From Paraglaciecola sp. 20A4 (GTDB lineage: Bacteria > Pseudomonadota > Gammaproteobacteria > Enterobacterales > Alteromonadaceae), in assembly GCF_011378905.1 (NCBI RefSeq), contig NZ_WTPY01000023.1, forward strand, positions 19,064 through 83,063: a stretch of DNA of 64,000 nucleotides, given 5' to 3'. Every line of letters begins with the position of its first letter. The first letter of the stretch is position 1. This document shows positions 35,888 to 45,185 of this stretch, one piece after another. The notes below the pieces were generated by a model. It was not told the DNA's origin and searched no databases. It saw nothing but the letters and a program-made list of their open reading frames with translations. Both the position numbers and the translations under genes were made by a program.

Positions 35888-37033
35888 ATGCCATCTTTGT
35901 CTTTTTTAGAACGTTATGCACACATTATAAAAACACCGTCTATCAGCGCATTTAGCGCAAATTTAGACCAGTCTAACCGGCCTATTATTGATTTGCTATC
36001 GGCCTGGTTTAGTGACTACGGTTTCAACATAAGTATTCAAAAAGTGCCTAATACGCGTGATAAATACAATATGTTGGCAAAAATTGGCACGGGTGAGGGC
36101 GGGTTGTTGTTATCGGGTCACTCAGACACTGTACCATTTGACGATAACAAATGGCAGTTTGATCCGTTTGTCGCAAAGCAGGCTGATGGCAAGTTATATG
36201 GCTTAGGAACCTGTGACATGAAGGGTTTTTTTGCATTCATTCTTGAAGCCATAAAGGATATTCCTCTTAAAAACTTGAAGAAACCACTCTACATTTTAGC
36301 CACCGCCGATGAAGAAACGTCTATGGCTGGTGCGCGGTTTTTTGTTGAGCAACAGTTAATCAAACCGGATATGGCGATTATCGGTGAGCCAACAGAGCTT
36401 AAACCGATATTCAAACACAAGGGGCATATGGGTCATAGTTTGAATATCGAAGGCAAAGCTGGGCACTCAAGCGATCCAGCGAAGGGCGTTAATGCGATAG
36501 AAATTATGTACCAGGCCATCGGGAAATTGATTGCTTTAAAACAGCAGCTAGCGGAAAAATACCGAGACGATGCGTTTAGCGTACCGGAAGTCACCATGAA
36601 TCTTGGACATATTCACGGTGGGGACGGTGAAAATCGTATTTGCGGGCACTGCCAGCTAAATTTTGATTTACGTGCCATTCCTTCACTTAGTGATGAACAG
36701 GCTATTGCTATGATTGACGAGGCACTCGCGCCCCTAAAGCAAAAATACCCTCAGCGAATTACGCGTGAAGCAATGTACGAAACGGCACCTGCATTTGGAT
36801 GTCGTAATGAACAAGGCATTTTAGAATTGGCAAAAACTTTAACTGGCTTCGATCCGGTTAGCGCTAATTACGCTACAGAAGCGCCGTTTATTAACCTGTT
36901 AGGCTGCGACACCATAGTGCTAGGTCCAGGCAGCATAGAGCAAGCCCATCAACCTGATGAGTTTATTTCTCTGCATTATGTTGATCCTACGGTTAACTTG
37001 CTACGCAATTTTATTAAACAGGTTTGCTTTTAA
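35888..37033 (+). CDS. argE: Acetylornithine deacetylase
   Basis: A 381-residue M20-family zinc hydrolase that frees ornithine from N-acetylornithine. Metal motifs: 'LLLSGHSDTVPFD' (HxD), 'GLGTCDMKGFFAF' (bridging Asp), 'TADEETSMAGARFF' (catalytic Glu pair), 'IIGEPTELKP' and a late histidine in 'IEQAHQPDE'. The ATG at 35888 is chosen because AAAGG lies 7 bases upstream; a TTG two codons earlier is unnecessary. It is divergent from argCBFGHA, as in E. coli, with ARG boxes in its promoter. Its stop overlaps the start of the lipoprotein gene by one base. Confidence 0.96.
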   Translation: MPSLSFLERYAHIIKTPSISAFSANLDQSNRPIIDLLSAWFSDYGFNISIQKVPNTRDKYNMLAKIGTGEGGLLLSGHSDTVPFDDNKWQFDPFVAKQADGKLYGLGTCDMKGFFAFILEAIKDIPLKNLKKPLYILATADEETSMAGARFFVEQQLIKPDMAIIGEPTELKPIFKHKGHMGHSLNIEGKAGHSSDPAKGVNAIEIMYQAIGKLIALKQQLAEKYRDDAFSVPEVTMNLGHIHGGDGENRICGHCQLNFDLRAIPSLSDEQAIAMIDEALAPLKQKYPQRITREAMYETAPAFGCRNEQGILELAKTLTGFDPVSANYATEAPFINLLGCDTIVLGPGSIEQAHQPDEFISLHYVDPTVNLLRNFIKQVCF

Positions 37034-38253
37034 TGAGCACCGCGAATCAAGGTTTTAAATATCGGTTGTTCACCGTGTTGTGTGTCGCGGTAATAAGTAC
37101 CAGTGTGCTAAGTGGTTGTATTGTGAATACTCACTTAGGAGAAAATGAGGCGACCTTATTGCAACCTAAATTGTTTGAGGAGGTATTAACTCCGGCCGAA
37201 CCGTTGAAACAATCAATAGCCTCTTATCCTGCGATGCCTGAAGCGGTTACAAACAATGCTGTAGCTAAAGTGGATACTTCTCAAGGCAGTTATTTATTGT
37301 CTTTTATGGGCTTAGGTGCAAAAAAATCCTCTGCTGCAGTACATAACAAAGTGTGGGCACTGAATATTAATCCTGATGGTAATGATAGCAAAAGGTTGAA
37401 CGCTAATGTCAGCCAATGGCAAGCAAAATCACCGGTGCCATCAAGTTTGCCTCAGTCAGGTCGACTAGCCAGTATCGCCGTTGGTGTCGATGGTATGGCG
37501 TATATATTTGGCGGTTACACCGTTGACCAAGCGCATAACGAAGTATCGAGCCCTGATAATTTTCGCTATGACGTTGTGACCGATACTTATTATCCCATCT
37601 CCGCTACTCCCGTGGCAGTTGACGATGCAATTGCACTTGTTTATCACCAGCGGTATGTGTATTTAATTAGCGGTTGGCATAACGATGGTAATGTAAATTT
37701 AGTACAAATTTACGATGTGAAAACCGACACTTGGCAACAGGGATCGCCCTTTTTAGGACAACCAGTATTCGGCCATGCAGGTGCAATCGTTGCTGAGGAT
37801 ATATTGCTTTGTGATGGGGTTAAAGTCGATGTTCAACCCGATAAACGTCGCACGTTTTCAGCACAACGTGCTTGTTACCACGGTAAGATTAATAAGGATG
37901 AAGTGCATAAAATCGATTGGCGTTCGGTGGAACACCCTAACGCAGCAGCACGCTATCGTATGGCTGCGGTAGGTGATAGCGTAACGAATTCTGCGATATT
38001 TGTTGGTGGTTCAGATAACCCCTATAACTACGATGGGATTGGCTATAACGGTGAACCTGCAAAACCCAGTAAACAAATTTGGCGCTACGATTTCTCTCAG
38101 GCGAAATGGACAACGACTGAAATGAACAATGCGACTATGGATCACAGGGGACTTTTACCCATCGGAGAAGGTGATGAACGACATTTTGTGACCCTTGGGG
38201 GAATGGTTGAACATCAAAAAGTATCGAGTGCTGTAACCCCCATTGTTTTGTGA
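37033..38253 (+). CDS. Lipoprotein with Kelch-like repeats, coupled to argE
   Basis: A 406-residue protein. The signal helix ends in the lipobox 'LSGC' near residue 29, so it is a lipoprotein. The rest has Kelch-like beta-propeller blades: 'IAVGVDGMAYIFGGYTVD...FRYDVVTDTYYPI', 'VYHQRYVYLISGWHNDGNVNLVQIYDVKTDTWQQG', 'NSAIFVGGSDNPYNYDGIGYNGEPAKPSKQIWRYDFSQAKWTT'. Such propellers bind ligands or epimerise sugars (NanM); no catalytic set is evident. The start ATG overlaps the argE TAA (TAATG), which implies co-translation with an arginine gene, an odd pairing. A possible envelope or glycan role is guesswork. Confidence 0.8.
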   Translation: MSTANQGFKYRLFTVLCVAVISTSVLSGCIVNTHLGENEATLLQPKLFEEVLTPAEPLKQSIASYPAMPEAVTNNAVAKVDTSQGSYLLSFMGLGAKKSSAAVHNKVWALNINPDGNDSKRLNANVSQWQAKSPVPSSLPQSGRLASIAVGVDGMAYIFGGYTVDQAHNEVSSPDNFRYDVVTDTYYPISATPVAVDDAIALVYHQRYVYLISGWHNDGNVNLVQIYDVKTDTWQQGSPFLGQPVFGHAGAIVAEDILLCDGVKVDVQPDKRRTFSAQRACYHGKINKDEVHKIDWRSVEHPNAAARYRMAAVGDSVTNSAIFVGGSDNPYNYDGIGYNGEPAKPSKQIWRYDFSQAKWTTTEMNNATMDHRGLLPIGEGDERHFVTLGGMVEHQKVSSAVTPIVL

Positions 38254-38309
38254 GCGATATAGCAGCATTAATTGGGTTAAAAATTTTAGTTAAGTTATTG
38301 GGGTAATAT

Positions 38310-38717
38310 ATGCAAAAAACGATTGCGCTAGTTGCGCACGACCACAAAAAACCAGAATTGATCCGCTGGGCAATAGAACATAGAAAAGAACTTTCTAAGC
38401 ATAAATTAGTGGCCACAGGCACCACAGGAGGGTTGGTACAAGAGGCGTTAGATTTACCGGTTACCCGCTATAAGAGCGGACCACTAGGTGGGGACCAACA
38501 AATTGGTGCATTGATTGCCGAAGGTAAATTGGATAGTTTAATTTTCTTTTGGGATCCCCTTAATCCTGCACCTCACGACCCCGACGTTAAGGCATTATTG
38601 CGTTTGTGTTCTGTGTGGAACTTACCCGTCGCTTGCAATACCTCAACAGCGGATATGTTAATTACATCGCCACTGTTTATTGAAGGCTTGTACGAACGGG
38701 CAATGCCTGAGTATTAG
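38310..38717 (+). CDS. mgsA: Methylglyoxal synthase
   Basis: A 135-residue MgsA that converts dihydroxyacetone phosphate to methylglyoxal and phosphate, a bypass that relieves sugar-phosphate stress. Family blocks are '[17 protein letters not shown]', '[14 protein letters not shown]', '[45 protein letters not shown]' with the catalytic aspartates, and '[15 protein letters not shown]'. It is shorter than the E. coli enzyme (152) at the N-terminus only. It follows the Kelch lipoprotein by 56 bases in the same direction. Confidence 0.95.
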   Translation: MQKTIALVAHDHKKPELIRWAIEHRKELSKHKLVATGTTGGLVQEALDLPVTRYKSGPLGGDQQIGALIAEGKLDSLIFFWDPLNPAPHDPDVKALLRLCSVWNLPVACNTSTADMLITSPLFIEGLYERAMPEY

Positions 38718-38873
38718 GCTATGTTAAGGTCAATATAACACCTTAATCCAGAGCAATATCTTTATGGCAAGCTACAGGTTAGGCGCAGTCACTTGCGCTA
38801 ATTCACATAGTTACGAGTAAAGGTAGTAATATGCTCGTCAGGCAGTCAATAGCGCATAACTTGGTAATAAAAC

Positions 38874-39671
38874 TTAGGCGTCGTCTGCATGATGACGCTG
38901 TTTTCTAGACATTTTCTTTCTTGGTAATGACTGTATTTCAAGCATCTTTAGCTGTTGTTTGGGCGTTAACATATTCCAAAAATCATATTTGTTTTTAGCC
39001 TGACTTACTGCATTTTCAAGTTGAGAATCTTTTGTTTCTTGCGCCAATGCTAGCCAATCGCTTTTTAGCAGTTCATCACGTGATATTAGCGCTAGCAGAC
39101 GTTCTTTAAATGCAATATGACTCGCTTTGTTTTTTTCGCGATTAGCTTTTTCTATTTCGTGCCCAGCGACCAATAGCGCGTCTTGTTGCTCAGTAAGCGC
39201 CAGCGCTTCGAAACGACGACCTCGATTATTTATTCGCCCCGCGGGCTTATCTGGTAGTGTTTCTTCACTGAGTTTATTAATAAATGACTGTTTCTGAGTC
39301 GTATCTAAGGTTAACCAAAGTTGATGTTGAATTTGTAGGTTTTGCCACATAAGTTCTGCGCGTAAGAGCAAGCTTTGCGCAATTACGCTGCGAATATCGT
39401 TTTCATTCCACACGGTGTTTTGCTCTAAGGTACGCAGAGCTTCGCGATTTGTATGCATGTCTTGTTTAAGCGTGACATTATCTGCGTCTTTCTGTTTAAG
39501 CCGTAATCTTAGGTCTTGACGCTGAGTGTCTGAAAGTTCCAGCTGTTTAAGTATGGGGTACAAATATCCAGGGCCATTATGCTCCAAAGGATTAACTTTC
39601 GCTGATGCTTGCGTTAAAAACATCGCTAACGAGATAGCGATAGGGGAAAACAATAATTTAATCGTCCGCAT
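38874..39671 (-). CDS. Spy/CpxP-like periplasmic protein, double length
   Basis: A 265-residue helical protein with a signal peptide cleaved after 'TQASA-K' (residue 24). It carries several LTxxQ-type motifs, the mark of the Spy/CpxP family: 'LSDTQ' at 46-50, 'LDTTQ' near 126, 'LTEQQ' near 164 and 'LTPKQ' near 236. E. coli CpxP and Spy are about 160 residues with two motifs, so this looks like a duplicated or extended form. CpxP inhibits CpxA and is a chaperone in the periplasm. It is divergent from cpxRA with a CpxR-box candidate between, which supports the role. I would not name it cpxP without a structure-based match. Confidence 0.75.
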   Translation of the reverse strand: MRTIKLLFSPIAISLAMFLTQASAKVNPLEHNGPGYLYPILKQLELSDTQRQDLRLRLKQKDADNVTLKQDMHTNREALRTLEQNTVWNENDIRSVIAQSLLLRAELMWQNLQIQHQLWLTLDTTQKQSFINKLSEETLPDKPAGRINNRGRRFEALALTEQQDALLVAGHEIEKANREKNKASHIAFKERLLALISRDELLKSDWLALAQETKDSQLENAVSQAKNKYDFWNMLTPKQQLKMLEIQSLPRKKMSRKQRHHADDA

Positions 39672-39743
39672 GAAATGTTCCTCGTAAGGGCTAGAATGCG
39701 GTATTAGTTTATCAATCCTTGCGCAAAGAAACGCAAGCCCAGT

Positions 39744-39759
39744 GTAAAGATTACGTAAA
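39744..39759. promoter_or_regulatory. CpxR-box candidate
   Basis: GTAAA (39744-39748), six bases, GTAAA (39755-39759) fits the direct-repeat CpxR box GTAAA-N(4-8)-GTAAA. It lies between the divergent CpxP-like gene and cpxR, so it could drive both, giving autoregulation. Confidence 0.6.
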
Positions 39760-39848
39760 TCGTAAGCCTCTGATGAGTGCTTCCGTTATTATTTTACGTA
39801 TATAAATGCGACTTTTAATATGTTGCAGTGGCTGTAAGGAATATACAC

Positions 39849-40556
39849 ATGATAGAAAAGTCTCTGTTGTTGATAGATGATGACCATGCTCTGACTGAGT
39901 TATTGAAAGAGTACTTAAGCGCTCAAGGTTATAAGGTTCAGGTAGCCAGTGATGGCGAAGCGGGCTTATTTGCCGCCAAATCGGGTCAGTATTTCGATTT
40001 GATTATATTGGATGTAATGCTACCTAAATTAGATGGTTTTGAGGTGCTAAAGCGCTTGCGAGCTACGCATATTACACCTGTACTTATGTTAACAGCCAAA
40101 GGCGATGATTTTGACCGTATATTGGGTCTTGAACTAGGCGCTGATGACTACCTTGCCAAACCGTTTAATCACAGAGAGCTGTCTGCTCGGGTAAAAGCTA
40201 TTGTGCGCCGGGTAGACATACAAGCTGGCCTGCAAGGCGATAAGCAAAAACAAAGTATGATAGAAATTGGCGACGTGCAATTAAATGTTGCGGCACAAAC
40301 CGTGGCTTGTAATGCCCAGAAAGTTGAGCTGACAGGTACCGAGTTTGCAGTACTTCGATTATTGATGAGTTGTAGCCCAGATCTTGTGCCAAAACAGGCG
40401 ATTAGTGAACAAGTGTTGGGGCGAAAGCTTGCCGCTTTTGATCGAAGTATTGATATGCATGTCAGTAACTTACGCAAAAAATTAAACCAATTCAGTGAAC
40501 ACGATAAAATTAAAACCCATAGGGGTGTCGGCTATGTTTATTTAGGTGAAATATAA
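39849..40556 (+). CDS. cpxR: CpxR-like response regulator
   Basis: A 235-residue OmpR/PhoB-type regulator. Receiver: 'LLIDDDHALTELL', phosphoacceptor D55 in 'IILDVMLPKLDG', 'MLTAKGDDFDRILGLELGADDYLAKPF'. Winged helix: 'LTGTEFAVLRLLM', 'FDRSIDMHVSNLRKKL', 'KTHRGVGYVYLG'. The ATG at 39849 is preceded by AAGGA at 8 bases; a GTG seven codons upstream is in frame but has no ribosome site. The 'GDDFDRILGLELGADDY' segment is close to CpxR. Overlaps cpxA by one base. Confidence 0.9.
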   Translation: MIEKSLLLIDDDHALTELLKEYLSAQGYKVQVASDGEAGLFAAKSGQYFDLIILDVMLPKLDGFEVLKRLRATHITPVLMLTAKGDDFDRILGLELGADDYLAKPFNHRELSARVKAIVRRVDIQAGLQGDKQKQSMIEIGDVQLNVAAQTVACNAQKVELTGTEFAVLRLLMSCSPDLVPKQAISEQVLGRKLAAFDRSIDMHVSNLRKKLNQFSEHDKIKTHRGVGYVYLGEI

Positions 40557-41956
40557 TGAACTGGCAGCATCTTAATCCGTTTCGTAGTTTGTATGGACGC
40601 ATTTTTTTGTGGTTTTGGGGTACTACCATCGTGATGATAGTGGGTGCTGTCTGGATAATGCAAAGTATTAAAGCCGAAGTTGAATATCTGCCCATGGATG
40701 AGAAGCAGCAGTTTATGCTTGAAAACAGCCGCAAGTCGTTACAACGTCAGTTTTCTCGCAATCGCGACGGCGAGCCTGTGCAAAATACCTTAGAGCGTTT
40801 TGGTCAACGCGGCAAAATGACCGTTATTCTTCTTAACCCGCAAAATAAAGAAATTATATTAAGTGGCCCGATGCCACGCTTACACAATGAAAAACCTTTC
40901 TTAGATCTCATCGACTCGGCTAATCCTTTACGCATTATTACCCCTATGGGGGATTTTAGTGGTCCTATGGCGATTAACTTAGTGGACACAGATTACTTGC
41001 TGTTTGTTGGGCGTGTTCGACCAATGGGATTTCCCGGAGAAATGCGCCGAAAACCCCCTTTGTTGCTGATTAGTTTGGTGTTATTAATAAGTGCTTTTTT
41101 ATGCTCTTTAATCGCTTGGTCGTTAGTTAAACCCATAAAGCAGCTGCAAGATGCTACCAAGCGTATGGCCAGCGGTGAATTAACGAGTCGCGTAGGATCA
41201 GCCAGTTATCGTGGTGACGAAATTGGTCAGTTAGGCCGAGATTTCAACCATATGGCGGAACAAATAGAAACGTTGCTAACTGGACAAAAACGACTGCTAG
41301 GGGATATTTCCCATGAGTTACGCTCGCCTTTGACGCGTATGCAATTAGCGATTGGCATTGCTCAGCAACAAGACCCATCAGTGTCATCAGCAAGTAATGA
41401 ACAAGCGCTGGCAAGAATCGAAAAAGAAGCCCATCAAATGGAGCATATGGTCGCTCAGGTATTGATGTTGTCGAGATTGGATAGCAATGCGCGAGTTTCA
41501 CAGAAGCGGACCATTAGTTTTGATGCTTTGCTAACGGGGCTTTTGGCCGATTGCGAATTTGAAGCTAAATCAATGGACAAGCAACTATCAGTAGACATTG
41601 AATGTGATGCCAATATGAGTGCTGATGAAGATTTACTTGCCAGTGGTATTGAAAACGTACTGCGAAACGCATTGAAGTATGCCGACCGGCACGTATCTTT
41701 TACCTTATGCATAAAAGACAACATGGCTGAATTGGTTATCTGTGATGACGGAGTGGGCATACCTGAGTCAGATTTGAGTAATATTTTCCAACCCTTCTAC
41801 CGAGTTTCTAGCGCGCGGGATCGAGATAGTGGGGGAATTGGCCTTGGTTTAGCTATTGCCAGCCGAGCTGTGGCCGTGCATAACGGCAAGATTACTGCGC
41901 ATAATCAAATTAAAGGCGGCTTGTGTGTGAACATTCGCTTACCCATTATTGATTAA
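40556..41956 (+). CDS. cpxA: CpxA-like sensor histidine kinase
   Basis: A 466-residue inner-membrane kinase: first transmembrane helix at about 14-34, a periplasmic sensor of about 120 residues, second helix near 166-186, HAMP ('SLVKPIKQLQDATKRMASGELTSRV'), HisKA with H253 in 'GDISHELRSPLTRM', and an ATPase domain with 'ENVLRNALKYAD', 'DDGVGIPESDL' and 'GGIGLGLAIA'. It phosphorylates CpxR in response to envelope stress and is held off by CpxP in E. coli. Its start overlaps the cpxR stop (TAATG). Confidence 0.9.
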   Translation: MNWQHLNPFRSLYGRIFLWFWGTTIVMIVGAVWIMQSIKAEVEYLPMDEKQQFMLENSRKSLQRQFSRNRDGEPVQNTLERFGQRGKMTVILLNPQNKEIILSGPMPRLHNEKPFLDLIDSANPLRIITPMGDFSGPMAINLVDTDYLLFVGRVRPMGFPGEMRRKPPLLLISLVLLISAFLCSLIAWSLVKPIKQLQDATKRMASGELTSRVGSASYRGDEIGQLGRDFNHMAEQIETLLTGQKRLLGDISHELRSPLTRMQLAIGIAQQQDPSVSSASNEQALARIEKEAHQMEHMVAQVLMLSRLDSNARVSQKRTISFDALLTGLLADCEFEAKSMDKQLSVDIECDANMSADEDLLASGIENVLRNALKYADRHVSFTLCIKDNMAELVICDDGVGIPESDLSNIFQPFYRVSSARDRDSGGIGLGLAIASRAVAVHNGKITAHNQIKGGLCVNIRLPIID

Positions 41957-42023
41957 AGCCATTGTATGCAGCCATAATCTGCTCTGCTAAGCTACCAGCC
42001 TAGTGAAACCATTGAGGCTAAAT

Positions 42024-43001
42024 ATGGCGGATAACTACCTAATAAGTAATGAGAAGCAACTTGAACTAACGTACCGCGATCAAATTAAACCATTGATGGC
42101 GGCCGTGGTTCAGGGCCACTTTGTCGGTGTGTCGGGAATTTCGATTAGCTATGCTTATTTATGCCATTCAGAGGCTAAAGGAGCGGTGTCAATTTCAACG
42201 GGCCGAATTGAATCTTGGGTTAAGTATCAAGAAGTCATGTTTGATTTGTACCAAAATGGCTATTCGGTGTTTATTCATGATCATCGGGGCCAGGGCTTAT
42301 CGGGACGTATGACCCGTAATCCTCATATGGGTTTTGTACATGATTTTTCCGATTATGTGGCCGATTTTAAACAGTTTTATCAACAAATAATTCAACCGAA
42401 TGCTCGCCATAAGCCGCAGTTGTTATGTCATTCAATGGGCTGTGCGATTGGCGCACTGTATATATTGGCGCACCCTGATGACTTCTCGCAAGTTGTTTTT
42501 TGCGCGCCTATGTTTGGTATTCGCCCTGCTTTACCCAATTTTCTAGCAAAAATGCTAATAGGTGCGAATTTGCTTATTAGTCGTGGTCTAGGACACGATG
42601 CAAGTTACTTTCTAGGACAAAAAGACTATCAAGAAACTGAATTCTCCCTTAATGAACTTACCCATAGCGATACGCGCTATCGAATATTCAGAGACGAATA
42701 TACGCTAAAGCCCGAAGTGCAACTTGGTGGTGTAACGGGGCATTGGCTGCGGGCTGCATTGATTGCTATGAACAGTATTGAAGAAAATGCAGCTCAGATT
42801 GCGCTCCCCGTATGTGCAGTGCAAGCAGGTGATGACACAGTCGTTGACAATAAACGACAAAGCCGGGTTCTAGACAGAATGCCGAACTGTAAGGTATTGA
42901 GAATAGCTGGGGCAAGGCATGAGGTATTACTCGAACAGGACCAATATCGCCAGCCGTGTATGCAGCAGATACTCACCTTTATGGATACACCGCCAGTGTG
43001 A
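42024..43001 (+). CDS. pldB: Alpha/beta hydrolase, lysophospholipase L2-like
   Basis: A 325-residue cytoplasmic alpha/beta hydrolase of the PldB/monoglyceride lipase group. The nucleophile elbow is 'CHSMGCAIGAL' (C in place of the usual first glycine), 'HDHRGQGLSGR' is the oxyanion region, and 'VQAGDDTVVDN' and 'GARHEVLLEQD' supply the acid and the histidine. ATG at 42024 is chosen because GAGG lies 7 bases ahead; the GTG at 42003 has none. It follows cpxA by 67 bases and could be read with it. Role probably in lysophospholipid breakdown. Confidence 0.8.
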   Translation: MADNYLISNEKQLELTYRDQIKPLMAAVVQGHFVGVSGISISYAYLCHSEAKGAVSISTGRIESWVKYQEVMFDLYQNGYSVFIHDHRGQGLSGRMTRNPHMGFVHDFSDYVADFKQFYQQIIQPNARHKPQLLCHSMGCAIGALYILAHPDDFSQVVFCAPMFGIRPALPNFLAKMLIGANLLISRGLGHDASYFLGQKDYQETEFSLNELTHSDTRYRIFRDEYTLKPEVQLGGVTGHWLRAALIAMNSIEENAAQIALPVCAVQAGDDTVVDNKRQSRVLDRMPNCKVLRIAGARHEVLLEQDQYRQPCMQQILTFMDTPPV

Positions 43002-43069
43002 TAAAGCTTACCAGCACAAGCGCATATTTGTTAGAATCGCTTTAATCTAGAACTACTGTGACATTATAA

Positions 43070-43534
43070 ATGCTGGATATCGTTTTATATCAACCTGAAA
43101 TTCCACCCAACACAGGCAACATTATTCGTTTATGCGCTAACACGGGTTTTGCGTTGCACTTAATCGAACCATTAGGATTTGAATGGGATGACAAGCGAGT
43201 TCGCAGAGCAGGGCTTGATTACCATGAATTTGCTAATGTGGTGCGCTATCCCAATTTGCAGGCTTACTTAGATACTAGGCAGCCGAAACGCGTGTTTGCT
43301 TGCACGACCAAAGGTACAACTTTTTTTGCTAAGGCTGAATATAGGATTGGAGACGCACTGCTGTTTGGACCCGAAACACGTGGTTTACCGGATGATGTGA
43401 TCCAGAGTTTACCGCCTGAACAGCGGGTACGTATTCCTATGCTTGCAGACAGTCGTAGCATGAATTTATCAAATGCCGTATCTGTATTTGTGTATGAGGC
43501 TTGGCGGCAGCTAGATTTCAGCGGTGCTGTTTAG
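43070..43534 (+). CDS. trmL: tRNA (cytidine(34)-2'-O)-methyltransferase
   Basis: A 154-residue SPOUT methyltransferase that 2'-O-methylates the wobble base of tRNA-Leu isoacceptors. The deep-knot motifs are clear: '[21 protein letters not shown]' at the start, '[14 protein letters not shown]' and '[26 protein letters not shown]' at the end. Length equals E. coli TrmL. It stands alone before a strong hairpin. Confidence 0.95.
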   Translation: MLDIVLYQPEIPPNTGNIIRLCANTGFALHLIEPLGFEWDDKRVRRAGLDYHEFANVVRYPNLQAYLDTRQPKRVFACTTKGTTFFAKAEYRIGDALLFGPETRGLPDDVIQSLPPEQRVRIPMLADSRSMNLSNAVSVFVYEAWRQLDFSGAV

Positions 43535-43565
43535 CGCATCTGAACCGATAAAATTTAGCATCAAA

Positions 43566-43594
43566 GTTGTATTGCTGATACGCAGCAATACAAC
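43566..43594. terminator. Perfect 12-bp hairpin between convergent genes
   Basis: GTTGTATTGCTG (43566-43577) and CAGCAATACAAC (43583-43594) form a perfect stem with a 5-base loop. It lies between trmL (plus) and the flavin reductase gene (minus). No proper T-run follows on either strand, so it may be a terminator or simply a stable mRNA 3' end. Confidence 0.5.
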
Positions 43595-43646
43595 GTGTGT
43601 TTTGTCGCTCGGTTTCCACTTATGTTATTTAATATTCACTGAGCTA

Positions 43647-44360
43647 TTAAATAAACTCGAAGGCATCGCCATATAGGTTTTTAAGTATTAAACCTTGCTG
43701 GTGGAATTCTTCCCGCGCGATACCCGCCATCTCAAACCGTCCGGCGACATAAACACGATAGGGCTCTAAACTGACAAAATCTTCAAGTACGGCCTTGTGA
43801 ACCCAGCCCGTTTTCCCCGACCATTGATGGCCAGGATGTTCAACAACCGGAATAAAGCTAAAGTGTTGATGTTGTTTTGCTAACGCAACTAATTCTTCAT
43901 AGGCGTACATATCGGCAGTGGAACGAGTCCCCCAATACAGGAATAAGGGATCTTTATGACCTTCAGTATGCTGTGTTACCTCAAGTATTTTTTGCAATAT
44001 AGCTTGGGCGTAAGAAAAACCTGTACCGCCAGCCAGTAAAACAGTCGGCATGCTAACGGTAGTTCGGGCGTACGCACTGCCTAAGCCGCCATTTACCGTT
44101 ATTTCGCCATCTTGACGCATTCTATCAAGTACTTCACCAGCGTAACTATTGCCAGGCTCAGCGCCGATATGTAGTTGAATCTTTTCGTCTTTGCGTGGTG
44201 CATTAGCAATAGAAAATGGTCGTTGGTCATCCTCATCCATAACTACTTTTAAATACTGCCCAGCTTGGTGAGAAAAAGTTTGTTCAGGGGTAAGTGTCAC
44301 CAAACTTACGACTGGATTAAGAGCAACGATTGAATCAACCTTACAAAGGGTGTGGTGCAT
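43647..44360 (-). CDS. fre: NAD(P)H-flavin reductase
   Basis: A 237-residue ferredoxin-reductase-family enzyme of the Fre/LuxG type, which reduces free flavins with NAD(P)H. The flavin-binding motif is 'RPFSIANAP', the nucleotide domain begins 'VLLAGGTGFSYAQAIL', followed by 'LFLYWGTRSTADMYAYEEL', and it ends with the family's C-terminal aromatic 'YGDAFEFI'. There is no FeS domain. Single gene; a long AT-rich gap lies upstream. Confidence 0.93.
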   Translation of the reverse strand: MHHTLCKVDSIVALNPVVSLVTLTPEQTFSHQAGQYLKVVMDEDDQRPFSIANAPRKDEKIQLHIGAEPGNSYAGEVLDRMRQDGEITVNGGLGSAYARTTVSMPTVLLAGGTGFSYAQAILQKILEVTQHTEGHKDPLFLYWGTRSTADMYAYEELVALAKQHQHFSFIPVVEHPGHQWSGKTGWVHKAVLEDFVSLEPYRVYVAGRFEMAGIAREEFHQQGLILKNLYGDAFEFI

Positions 44361-44886
44361 AATAATGTTCTACGCTTATATCAAATTGCGGTATTAAAGC
44401 CGCAAATAATTAGAATGTTAATGAAGTTTATCGTGAGCGTATCTGCTTTCGCTTAATAAATCTTCTTAAGAATTGCAGAGTAACGTGAGGTTCAAACTGC
44501 TAGCGTTAATTTTTATTGCTTAAATGTATATTTAATCAAAGATCGAATGAATAGAATAGTAAAGTTCATAACGGCATTATTTTTAGAGTATAAACTGCTC
44601 GCCGCCAAGTTACGAGATGGATCGTTAGACCTTGTTATTTTTAGTTATTTTATGATTGCACTGATTTATCCAAGAACAAAGATTTAGATTTTTAGGCTTG
44701 CTTTTGTGAGCGGCTAATGGTTTATTGACTTAGCAAGTTATGCAACGTTAATTGGTTCGCTCGACATACTTTTGAATCGCATAAGGGCAGGTTTGTTATC
44801 TACTTTGATGCGTATTATTTAGCTGGTAAAAGTAAGCTGAGCAAGCTTTATGTACAGCCTTTATAAACACTTCTCGAGGATTGCCT
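44361..44886. other. 526-base AT-rich gap without a recognised gene
   Basis: Between fre (minus) and the TIGR02647 gene (plus). No ORF above about 30 codons with a ribosome site, no tRNA, and no strong hairpin with T-run is visible. It must hold the promoters of both neighbours. A small RNA cannot be excluded. Confidence 0.4.
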
Positions 44887-45120
44887 ATGTCTCTTACCAC
44901 TGAAATGGTTAATGAGTTTAATTTATTATTAAAGTTTCCAACGACCAGCCTCATGCAAGGACTGAAAGTTCACAACGACGCCGAGCCTGATGTCATTGCA
45001 GCGGCTAAACGTTTATTCGACAAAGGAATTATTACCCTACCTGATGGTGGTTATTTGACTGACCTCGGTCATGATCTAATTGAGCATGCACAAGTCGTAC
45101 AATCTGCATTAACGAGTTAA
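44887..45120 (+). CDS. TIGR02647 family small protein
   Basis: A 77-residue protein of the uncharacterised TIGR02647 family, found in Pseudomonas, Shewanella and relatives: 'MSLTTEMVNEFNLLLKF', 'GLKVHNDAEPDVIAAAKRLFDKGIITLPDGGYLTDLGHDLIEHAQ'. The pattern of helices with a 'GGYLT.LG' turn resembles a small winged helix, so DNA binding is possible but untested. ATG at 44887 has GAGGA 6 bases upstream; the in-frame TTG two codons earlier sits in the ribosome site. Confidence 0.85.
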   Translation: MSLTTEMVNEFNLLLKFPTTSLMQGLKVHNDAEPDVIAAAKRLFDKGIITLPDGGYLTDLGHDLIEHAQVVQSALTS

Positions 45121-45185
45121 TCACGCGTTTAGCGTTATATTAAAATAGCAATTAGGCAGTTTTGGGTTTATCAATTCTGACAACT

